From positions 2,976,001-3,040,000 of the forward strand of contig NZ_CP049143.1 in assembly GCF_011044495.1 (NCBI RefSeq): a DNA stretch of 64,000 nucleotides. The letters are read 5' to 3'. Below the pieces are notes generated by a model. The model had not been told where the DNA came from and ran no database searches. It worked only from the letters and a program-made list of their open reading frames with translations. The number at the start of each line of letters is the position of its first letter. Position 1 is the stretch's first letter. Position numbers and translations under genes: made by a program. This DNA is from Roseimicrobium sp. ORNL1 (GTDB taxonomy: Bacteria > Verrucomicrobiota > Verrucomicrobiia > Verrucomicrobiales > Verrucomicrobiaceae). Positions 1 to 8,655 of this stretch are shown piece after piece.

Positions 1-1836
<1,836 letters not shown>

Positions 1837-2363
1837 GGCAACGTAGCTCGCGTTAGCGAAGCCCGACGAAGGAGGAATCCCTTCGCGAGTGTGTTTGGAA
1901 GGTGCTACAGGCACCTCATGGGTGGCTTGCGCGGAACTCCGCGTGAGCCACTTTTTTAGTATAATACCGAGAAGAGTTGAAATCATGTCTTGGTATGAGA
2001 GGCCGTTCCATTCCAAGGTGAAGTGCCGGGCATTTCAAAGGAGCGTGGACACTCTTGTCCGCCGTTCTCTTGCGCAGCGGCATCCTTGATGTGAAAGCTA
2101 CTGGTGACGCTTCTTGAGTAGCTGGTGGAATGTGGCCTTGCCTGCCAGATGAAAGAGGGGCGTGCGTCAGGGGCAGCGGACAAGAGTGTCCACGCTCCTT
2201 TGCCCAGGCCGTCGCTTTCTGCACAAAGACCCGTTTTCAACCGTTGATGGTATAAGGTAGCCAATGAATGGCTGTCTCTTGGGCTGCTTCTACTCGCGAA
2301 GGGATTCCTCCTTCGTCGGGCTTCGCTAACGCGAGCTACGTTGAGTTGCCTCGCTGCCACCAA
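1837..2363. repeat. Nested inverted-repeat element in a 527-bp convergent gap
   Basis: No credible gene is seen here. A 51-bp sequence at 1840-1890 recurs as an exact reverse complement at 2292-2342. Inside it a 26-bp sequence at 2037-2062 (core GAGCGTGGACACTCTTGTCC) recurs as an exact reverse complement at 2176-2201. The two pairs are nested with roughly similar spacing, so the stretch can fold into one long interrupted stem. It lies between two convergent genes. It resembles a non-coding MITE- or REP-like element. No transposase is associated. Confidence 0.85.
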
Positions 2364-4361
2364 CTACTGCGCCGGTACGGCCACCGGGGGCGTGGGCGGG
2401 CTACTCGGAGGCGGACTCACTTCGTCAGCGATGGCATTCCTCCAGTTGAACTGGGGCAGGTTGGTGAGTTCCACCCATTGCTTGTCACCTTCACGGCGCC
2501 ATTCCAGCTCCACCACTACGGCGGCTTGATCCACCTGCCAGCCGAGATAGCGATCCAGGATGTTTGCGAGCGGGGTGCCTCTCCTGGCGAAGACGCTGCC
2601 AACGTAGGGAGGCATGGGGGCCTGCACTTCCATGCAGATCTTCTTGTCCAGTTCGGGCACATTGTCGTCGAAGTAGTGCGTGCGCCGTACCAGCACGTGG
2701 AAGCGTTTGGGGCCTTCCTTCGGACTCTCCATGAAGCGGGCGAGGAAGTTGTCCTTGAACTCGGTGAAGGTCACCCAGTCCACCTTCCAGCCTTCCACGG
2801 CCTCTTCCACCATGACCGGCACGGGACGCTTCAGGTCGCCGCCTTCAATCTCGAAGATGCACAGGGGCGGCCCGTTCTGGGATGTCTTGTCATGGCGAAT
2901 GAGATTGACCTTGCCGACGTACAGCGGGGTGTAGGGCGTGGCAGCGTAGTAGCTCTGCATACGCGGCTTGATGATCTCGGCTCCCTGCACCACCTGCAGG
3001 CGCTCTTCCCACGTTGGGGCGGCGAGGAATCGTTTCAGCGCGTCCAGGGCTGGCTGGACCTCCTCAGACACATCCTCGTAAAGAGTCTCGCGTACCGGAG
3101 CCGGCGAGGGAGCGGGAGCACGCATGGGCGGCGAGATCTCCGGTGCGGTAGAGTTGTTGTTCTGTGGGGCTGGAGTTGTCCGGCTGGGTGCTTCTGCAAT
3201 GTTCGGAGCAGGAGCAGGAGGAGCGGGTGGGGGCGGTGTGGCGCTCGGCGCTGTGCTGGCGTCGCTCACAGGTGTGCCGGGCGCGGGCGAAGATTCAGGC
3301 TGCGCACCGCCGCTACTGCTTGTCATGCCACTGGGCCGCTGGACCTGCTCTTCTGGCTTGGAGCCAGGGGTAGGAGTAGAGGAAGGAGAAGGCGCAGCAC
3401 CTGAGGAAGGTGGTGTTTCCGGTGCAGGGGTGGTGGCATCGCTGCCCAAGCTCGCTGCGCCGGACGGTGCGGGAACAGAAGAGGGAGCGGGCTGATTTCC
3501 TGGGGCTGCTGCAGGCGTCTCGGGCGCGGTAGGAGCGGTCGCAGGCTCGTCCGGTACGGGGGCCGCGGGCTGAAACTCAAGCGCCGCCGCTTCCGCTTTG
3601 CGGGTAGTGGTTAAAGTTTTCCACGCCTCAGTCAGTTGATTGCGGAAGAACCATGCCGCCCCTCCGAGCGCCAGCAGCGTCACGACGAGGGCGAGCACTG
3701 TGGGAGCCTTGCGACCAGAGGAGGCACCCTGCGGAGCCTTGCGCTGCGCTGAGGCTGCATGCGTGGTGTTACGGGGAAGTGGAGCGTTGGATGCGGCTGG
3801 GGGGTAGACGGGCTGGCCGACTGGGGCCGGATGTACCCCGGGCATCTGCAGCACGCTTTCCATCACGGAAGACCCGGAGGACGGGGGGGCTCCAGGCGTC
3901 GAATCAGTGGCCACGGGTGGCCAGGCACGATTCAGCACGCCCCCTCCCACAGCGGGTGGCAGCGGGGAAGCCTGGGGCGGATTGGACGCCTCCCAAGTCG
4001 AGCTGGGTGAGGAGTGCGGACTGGTACTGGCTGGCCGCTCCATCAGCCCCGGTGCAGGAGGGGCCAACGGATACGTGGGTGCCGGATACGCCGGAATAGG
4101 GACGGGCGCAGGCGCGGACGGAAGCTCGGGCTGCGGTAAGGTCTCCGTTGCGGCAGTGGCTGTGGCCGCAGCGGTGGCGGCATTTTGCGCCATGGGCCAC
4201 GAGGGACCCGGTAGCGATGCCGACGCAGTCTCGGTGGGGGACGTGATGGTGGTCCCACAATGGGGACATGGTCCCGTGACACCCGCCAGCTCCTTGGGCA
4301 CTGTCAGAAGCATGCCGCAGGACTGGCAGTTGAAGTGGATGACGTTCGGGACGGAACTCAT
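2364..4361 (-). CDS. Zinc-ribbon, proline-rich single-pass membrane protein
   Basis: 665 residues, function unknown. The N terminus has a four-cysteine zinc ribbon (CQSCG about 20 residues before CPHCG). A ~190-residue Pro/Ala-rich stretch follows, then one transmembrane helix near residues 225-243 (VLALVVTLLALGGAAWFF), then ~170 residues of Pro/Ala/Ser/Thr-rich linker. The C-terminal ~220 residues form a compact domain with mixed hydrophobic pattern, rich in Trp and charged residues, beginning near the YEDVSEEVQPALDAL segment. The order cytosolic zinc ribbon, membrane helix, exported domain is a recurrent layout in Planctomycetes/Verrucomicrobia hypothetical proteins (general knowledge). The gene is convergent with the ABC transporter and is followed upstream by the ribosomal pair on the same strand. 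Start at 4361 was chosen because the zinc ribbon begins 10 residues later. Confidence 0.75.
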   Translation of the reverse strand: MSSVPNVIHFNCQSCGMLLTVPKELAGVTGPCPHCGTTITSPTETASASLPGPSWPMAQNAATAAATATAATETLPQPELPSAPAPVPIPAYPAPTYPLAPPAPGLMERPASTSPHSSPSSTWEASNPPQASPLPPAVGGGVLNRAWPPVATDSTPGAPPSSGSSVMESVLQMPGVHPAPVGQPVYPPAASNAPLPRNTTHAASAQRKAPQGASSGRKAPTVLALVVTLLALGGAAWFFRNQLTEAWKTLTTTRKAEAAALEFQPAAPVPDEPATAPTAPETPAAAPGNQPAPSSVPAPSGAASLGSDATTPAPETPPSSGAAPSPSSTPTPGSKPEEQVQRPSGMTSSSGGAQPESSPAPGTPVSDASTAPSATPPPPAPPAPAPNIAEAPSRTTPAPQNNNSTAPEISPPMRAPAPSPAPVRETLYEDVSEEVQPALDALKRFLAAPTWEERLQVVQGAEIIKPRMQSYYAATPYTPLYVGKVNLIRHDKTSQNGPPLCIFEIEGGDLKRPVPVMVEEAVEGWKVDWVTFTEFKDNFLARFMESPKEGPKRFHVLVRRTHYFDDNVPELDKKICMEVQAPMPPYVGSVFARRGTPLANILDRYLGWQVDQAAVVVELEWRREGDKQWVELTNLPQFNWRNAIADEVSPPPSSPPTPPVAVPAQ

Positions 4362-4517
4362 GATTTAAACGCTTCAGCCGACGTGCCTCACCAATAAACA
4401 CTCAGTTCACCTGGGAAGGCCATAGGACGAAGAAATTCCACGGTGATTGCCTGACGCGAAATATCAGACTTAGCTAGGCGCAATGCAAGACTGAAGTGAA
4501 CATAGAACCCTGAAACG

Positions 4518-4552
4518 CAAGAAAGCACCAGACATCGTCTGGTGCTTTCTTG
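4518..4552. terminator. Strong hairpin terminator after rpsI
   Basis: A perfect 16-bp stem (4518-4533 with 4537-4552) closes a 3-nt loop. On the minus strand it lies 28 nt after the rpsI stop codon, and the stem ends in A/T-rich ends typical of a bidirectional intrinsic terminator. It probably ends the rplM-rpsI transcript. Confidence 0.8.
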
Positions 4553-4579
4553 AATTCGTTCGAAGGAGGAAGCTCGCGC

Positions 4580-4972
4580 TTAGCGCTTGGAGAACTGGAA
4601 GCGCTTGCGGGCGCCGGGCTGACCGGGCTTTTTACGCTCCTTCATACGGGAGTCGCGGGTCAGCATGCCGTTCTCCTTGAGGACCGGGCGGTTCTCAGGG
4701 TTGGCAAGGCAAAGCGCGCGGGCGAGGCCCATGCGGATGGCGCCCACCTGGCCGGTAACGCCGCCGCCGGTAGCGGTGACCTTCACGTCAAAGTTCTGGG
4801 CGTTGCTGGTCACGTGCAGGGGAGCCAGAAGCTGGTTCTGCAGGGTGACGGTGGGGAAATACTCATCAAGGGTCCGGTTGTTCACCGTGACATTGCCAGT
4901 GCCGGGGCGGAGGAACACGCGGGCAATCGAGGTCTTGCGTCGGCCGACGGCGTCGAAGGAAGTGATGCTCAT
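4580..4972 (-). CDS. rpsI: 30S ribosomal protein uS9
   Basis: 130 residues, the normal length for bacterial uS9. The N terminus has the conserved GRRKTSIARVFLRPG stretch, the middle has GGGVTGQVGAIRMGLARAL, and the C terminus ends in the basic tail KKPGQPGARKRFQFSKR, which reaches the P-site tRNA in the ribosome. The final residues KR match the universally conserved end. It is the second gene of an rplM-rpsI pair, 40 nt after rplM, the usual bacterial order, and is followed by a strong hairpin. Confidence 0.97.
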   Translation of the reverse strand: MSITSFDAVGRRKTSIARVFLRPGTGNVTVNNRTLDEYFPTVTLQNQLLAPLHVTSNAQNFDVKVTATGGGVTGQVGAIRMGLARALCLANPENRPVLKENGMLTRDSRMKERKKPGQPGARKRFQFSKR

Positions 4973-5012
4973 ATCAGAAGGGAATCAGTGCTGGTCAGTC
5001 GTGTTCGGGAGA

Positions 5013-5444
5013 TTAGACCAGCTTGTAAGCCTGCGGCTGCTGGGCCTCATGAGGATGGCTGCTGCCAGCGTACACGTGGAGCTTGCGAAGGACCGCGCTG
5101 CCGAGACGGTTGTGCGGGATCATGCCGAAGATGGCCTTCTCAAGGATGCGCTCGGGATGCTTCTGGCGCATGCGCTCGGGGTTGGTGGACTTGTGGCCGC
5201 CGACGTAACCGGAGAAGGAGGTGTAGGTCTTGTCCGTCTCTTTCTTACCCGTGAAAACGGCCTTCTCTGCGTTCACGATGATGACGTTATCGCCGGTGTC
5301 AACGTGGGTGGTAAAGATGGGCTTGTTCTTGCCGCGAAGGATATTCGCTGCGTTCACAGCCACACGGCCCACCACTTGGTCAGCGGCATCAATGACCCAC
5401 CACTTGCGCTCCACTTCTTGGGCCTTGGCAGAAAAGGTTTTCAT
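5013..5444 (-). CDS. rplM: 50S ribosomal protein uL13
   Basis: 143 residues, the usual length. Conserved uL13 features include WWVIDAADQVVGRVA near residue 15, the LRGKNKP motif, the GDNVIIVNAEK segment, and YTSFSGYVGG followed by the RMRQKHPERILEKAIFGMIPHNRLG block. uL13 is an early 23S rRNA-binding assembly protein. It is the promoter-proximal gene of the rplM-rpsI operon. The 5' flank (5445-5600) must hold the operon promoter; no single -10/-35 pair could be fixed by eye. Confidence 0.97.
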   Translation of the reverse strand: MKTFSAKAQEVERKWWVIDAADQVVGRVAVNAANILRGKNKPIFTTHVDTGDNVIIVNAEKAVFTGKKETDKTYTSFSGYVGGHKSTNPERMRQKHPERILEKAIFGMIPHNRLGSAVLRKLHVYAGSSHPHEAQQPQAYKLV

Positions 5445-5601
5445 GTCTTATTCGGTTGCTATACAGGTCTCGTCGTTTGTCTAAAAATGGGGAGCGCGAC
5501 AGTAGGGGTTTCTTTTGGAGTGTCAAACAAATTGTGATAACTCTCCGTCTCTTTCCCCACATTTTGTGTTTGTTAATATTCAGGACCACAAGACACCCCT
5601 C

Positions 5602-5697
5602 ATGGCTTCCAACCAACTCCGCGGCTTTCCCGGGCTTTTGCTGCTCGCCTTTGGCGTGGCGGTGCTGGTCGTGGCGGTGTGGAAGTGGGTGGAGTGA
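5602..5697 (+). CDS. Possible 31-residue single-helix membrane peptide
   Basis: A short reading frame encodes a basic N terminus (MASNQLRG) followed by one strongly hydrophobic helix (LLLLAFGVAVLVVAVW) and ends in KWVE. It is divergent from rplM. The frame is open further upstream to 5515, but that part is not hydrophobic and looks non-coding. No clear Shine-Dalgarno sequence is visible. Small one-helix proteins of this kind occur, but chance is possible. Confidence 0.35.
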   Translation: MASNQLRGFPGLLLLAFGVAVLVVAVWKWVE

Positions 5698-5719
5698 CGC
5701 CAAGGTCTGACCCCGCTCC

Positions 5720-6067
5720 TCACTGTGCTTCTTCGAGGAAGTTGATGCTGCTCGGAGACATGAAAACACGGCGTCCTCCTGGAAGCTGTACCGCGAGCCA
5801 GCGTCCGAAGTGACCGTAGCCCGACTTCATCGAGCCATCCGCATCGCGAACCGTGTCGCCCGTGTAACCGAGAACACGGCAGGATTGGTAGGTTCTCGAT
5901 CCTGTCCCGTCATCGCACACCAGATTGTACCGCTTGGTGAAATCGATGACGATGTTCTCATCGGGCACCTCCTGGCCGGCGAGCTGAGGAGGACGGACAG
6001 GGGCAGGAGTCGAGCAGCTTGCGAGCGACAGTCCTGAGAGAGCGGCGAGGAGAAGCGGTGCTTTCAT
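5720..6067 (-). CDS. Small putative lipoprotein
   Basis: About 115 residues from the ATG at 6067; a GTG six codons earlier is also possible. The N terminus is a lipoprotein signal (MKAPLLLAALSGLSLASC) with lipobox LASC, so the mature protein should be lipid-anchored and exported. The mature part has two further cysteines (LVCDDG and YQSCRV), possibly a disulfide, and a WLAVQLPGGRRVFMSP segment. The family is not recognised. It stands alone between the rplM divergent region and the PLD gene, all on the minus strand. Confidence 0.7.
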   Translation of the reverse strand: MKAPLLLAALSGLSLASCSTPAPVRPPQLAGQEVPDENIVIDFTKRYNLVCDDGTGSRTYQSCRVLGYTGDTVRDADGSMKSGYGHFGRWLAVQLPGGRRVFMSPSSINFLEEAQ

Positions 6068-6170
6068 GGGGGATGTTTTGGGCACGGGAGGTGTCTAACA
6101 CAGGGGTCGCCTAAAACGCAATGTGGAAAGAGACGATTCTCTCCACCGGCTCCCGCCACCCTTCACGGAG

Positions 6171-7562
6171 CTACAACTGCGAGTGAAACGGATACACCAG
6201 CCACTCGGTCAGGCGTTCCTTCACCGACCGCTTCTTGAAGTCCTCCAGCTTGTATTCCTGGCAATTCTTGAGGTCTTCGCGGAAAACGCGATCCATCTCG
6301 GCGCCGAAGCTGGCGTCGTAGACGGTCACGTCGATCTCTTCGTTGATGAGTGAAGAGCGGGCGTCGAGGTTGGAGGTGCCGAACATGGAGAACATGCCGT
6401 CCACCACCATGGTCTTGGAGTGGATCATGGTGGGTTTGAATTCATAGAGCTTCACGCCGGCTTCCAGCAGTTTGCCGTAGCTGCCGCGGCCGGCGGCCTT
6501 GGTGGCGGGCTGGTCGTTGTGCTGGCCGGGGAGGATCATCTTCACGTCCACCCCGCGCTTCACGGCTTCGCCGAGGAGATAGACCTGCTCATCGGTGGGC
6601 GTGCAGTAGGGATTGGTGATGTAGATGGTCTTTTCCGCAGCCGCGATGGCCACCGCCTGAATCAAAGGTAGCGCGGCCACGGTGAACTCATCCGAGGTGG
6701 TCACCTGCACCTTGAGATCACCGGCGCGTTCGAGGGGAGGGAAGTGGCCTGCGCCGGAGAGCATTTCTCCGGTCTCGGAGAGCCAGTGTTGTTGGAAGGC
6801 GCTCTGGAGTTGTGCCACCATGGGGCCTTCCAATTTGGCGTGCACTTCGCGCCAGTTATCCGGCTTCGCGCCGTCGCCCTGCCATTCGTCGGCAAAGCCT
6901 GCGCCACCGGTGAAGGCGACCTTGCCATCGACCACCAGCACACGGCGGTGGCTGCGGCGGTTGAGGCGGTCCACGCGCAACGCACGAGTGGGGTGGTAGT
7001 AGGCGAATTTGCAGCCGCCATCCTTCAGCTTCTGCACGTCGCTGTTTTCCAGATCCGTGCCGGAGCCGATGCCATCCAGCAGCACGCGCACTTCCACGCC
7101 GTGTTGGGCGCGCTCGATCAGGGCATCGATGAATTGGTTGCCGACTTCGCCGGAGTGGAAGAGGAAGGCCTCGAAGTTGATCGTCTTCTTCGCTCCGCGA
7201 ATGGACTCCTGCATCACCGGGAAGATGCCATTGCCATTGTGCAGCAGCGTGATGCGATTGCCCTCGATGGGCACGGGATTGGCCGCTGCGTGGGCTGAGC
7301 CGAAGAAGGCCGGATCATGAACCGAGAAGGTGTGCGCGGGCCGGTACTCGATGTGCTGCCGCCGTACGAAGAGGATGGAGTACAGGACCACCAACGCGAG
7401 AAAGATGGCGAGCAGCTCTACCCAGCCGCGGATGGAAAGCCTGCCCCAGCGAATAGTGGACCATCGGCCTTCGCCCGGGCGGGCGAACCTGGGGTGTGAG
7501 GACGAGTGGGCTTTTGTGGGGGGCTTGGTCCGTTTGTGAGAGGCTGTCTTGGTGGCTGACAT
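6171..7562 (-). CDS. Phospholipase D-family protein, cardiolipin-synthase-like
   Basis: 463 residues: a basic N terminus, one transmembrane helix near residues 49-66, then two PLD halves. The second HKD motif is canonical (H381-S-K-T-M-V-V-D). The first reads H205-R-R-V-L-V-V-D, with Arg where Lys is usual. Each is followed by the expected Gly-rich or Asn turn (AFTGG and FGTSNLDARS). The order TM, HKD, HKD and the NLDARS tail fit bacterial cardiolipin synthases (ClsA/B type), which join two phosphatidylglycerol molecules or PG and PE at the inner membrane. Family members also include nucleases, so the substrate is inferred. Confidence 0.85.
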   Translation of the reverse strand: MSATKTASHKRTKPPTKAHSSSHPRFARPGEGRWSTIRWGRLSIRGWVELLAIFLALVVLYSILFVRRQHIEYRPAHTFSVHDPAFFGSAHAAANPVPIEGNRITLLHNGNGIFPVMQESIRGAKKTINFEAFLFHSGEVGNQFIDALIERAQHGVEVRVLLDGIGSGTDLENSDVQKLKDGGCKFAYYHPTRALRVDRLNRRSHRRVLVVDGKVAFTGGAGFADEWQGDGAKPDNWREVHAKLEGPMVAQLQSAFQQHWLSETGEMLSGAGHFPPLERAGDLKVQVTTSDEFTVAALPLIQAVAIAAAEKTIYITNPYCTPTDEQVYLLGEAVKRGVDVKMILPGQHNDQPATKAAGRGSYGKLLEAGVKLYEFKPTMIHSKTMVVDGMFSMFGTSNLDARSSLINEEIDVTVYDASFGAEMDRVFREDLKNCQEYKLEDFKKRSVKERLTEWLVYPFHSQL

Positions 7563-7912
7563 TCGAGGTGAGGAGCGAGGGGTGAGCTACACTCTTGAAT
7601 CGAATGGGTCGGGGAAGATGGACGGCAGTGGGGTAGGTGTGAGGTGTTGTGGCGGGCGACGCGCCCATGAATCCTGGGTGTGGCAGGCTGCATGGGATTC
7701 AACACAGAGACACAGAGGCGCAGAGAAAACTTCGGAGACTGAGGCTGGGACTGATTGGACTCTCAGGGCACGAGGGAACCTGTATTTCCTCAGTCTCTGT
7801 GCCCTCTGTGTCTCGGCGTCTCTGTGTTGAATCCCACGTACGCGACCACACCCATTTTTTGGGATGCTCAACCCGCGCACAACACTGCAATGATGACGCG
7901 ACAGATGCGTCG
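7563..7912. repeat. Imperfect inverted repeat in a 350-bp gap
   Basis: No gene is supported. Bases 7675-7733 and 7791-7854 are imperfect reverse complements: TGGGTGTGG, a diverged stretch, then GGGATTCAACACAGAGAC followed by runs of ACAGAG-type repeats, mirrored on the other arm. The arms are about 60 bp with a ~57-bp loop. It resembles a degenerate MITE or large REP-like element rather than a terminator. Confidence 0.7.
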
Positions 7913-8317
7913 CTATTCAGCACATGCCGACCCCCGCACATCACTCACCACATCATACGTGGTGATCTCCAATAAGAACCCGTCCGGATCAAAGAAGTAG
8001 ATCGAGTGGGAAATCTCGTGGTCTTGAAACTGGAACGAGACACCCTTCGCCTGAAGTTCTGCCTGCGCTGATTGGAAGTCTGCATAGGTCGCAGCCCGGA
8101 AGGCGAGGTGCCATGCCTGGCCGTTGCGTGCAGGAGGCTCATTCTCCTTCTGGGGAAAGAGCGTGAGGTAGGTCGAGCCCAGGCGCAGCATGATGGGACT
8201 GCCAGACCACTGGCCCGGAAAGACGTGCTCGAACCCAAGCGTGGCGACATACCACGCCTTCGTCGCTTCCGGCGAGGCGCACCGGAGGGCGACATGATCG
8301 ATCTGCTGCAATTGCAT
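7913..8317 (-). CDS. VOC-family (glyoxalase/dioxygenase fold) protein
   Basis: 134 residues, one vicinal-oxygen-chelate module pair. It starts LQQIDHVALRC with a metal-ligand type His near residue 8, has WHLAFRA in the middle with the second candidate His, and ends with IYFFDPDGFLLEI, where Glu is the usual third ligand. VOC proteins include glyoxalase I, ring-cleavage dioxygenases and fosfomycin/bleomycin resistance proteins; substrate cannot be assigned. It lies 18 nt downstream of a small membrane-protein gene on the same strand and may be co-transcribed with it. Confidence 0.85.
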   Translation of the reverse strand: MQLQQIDHVALRCASPEATKAWYVATLGFEHVFPGQWSGSPIMLRLGSTYLTLFPQKENEPPARNGQAWHLAFRAATYADFQSAQAELQAKGVSFQFQDHEISHSIYFFDPDGFLLEITTYDVVSDVRGSACAE

Positions 8318-8335
8318 CTCAGAAGGCGACGGATT

Positions 8336-8575
8336 TCACGACCCAGAATGGAGGCGTCTCGCCCGGACTCCCCACCAGCAGATCCACGCGATGACTGCTG
8401 CGGCGATGAGGATGAAAATCGAACAGACAATCAATCCAATAAAGTCATTCCAAATATCCACGGGCGAAGGTGGTTCGTTCTCAAAACTAATGTCGGCAAA
8501 CGCACGAACAGGTGCGAGTGCCAAAGAAGCAATAGTCGTGAGGGCAATTCTCCCCGGCAAGTAGGACGTCTTCAT
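8336..8575 (-). CDS. Small membrane protein with signal peptide
   Basis: 79 residues from the ATG at 8575. The N terminus resembles a signal peptide (MKTSYLPGRIALTTIASLAL, Ala-rich cleavage region ending in RAFA). A short polar segment follows, then one transmembrane helix (DFIGLIVCSIFILIAAAVIAWICWW) and a basic cytosolic-type tail (RARRLHSGS). The family is unknown. It lies 80 nt downstream of the secretin gene, at the end of the type II secretion operon. Confidence 0.6.
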   Translation of the reverse strand: MKTSYLPGRIALTTIASLALAPVRAFADISFENEPPSPVDIWNDFIGLIVCSIFILIAAAVIAWICWWGVRARRLHSGS

Positions 8576-8655
8576 GGCATGCACGCATCGGTGGCAGTCT
8601 TCGAGACTATCCACCGACTTCATGCTTGCCCACCGAAAACTTCGGGCCTTTTCTC

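Noticed and set aside
2268-3404. Plus-strand frame opposite the zinc-ribbon gene
   Set aside because: It begins in a repeat element and has no recognisable domain; the minus strand encodes a clear zinc ribbon and helix.
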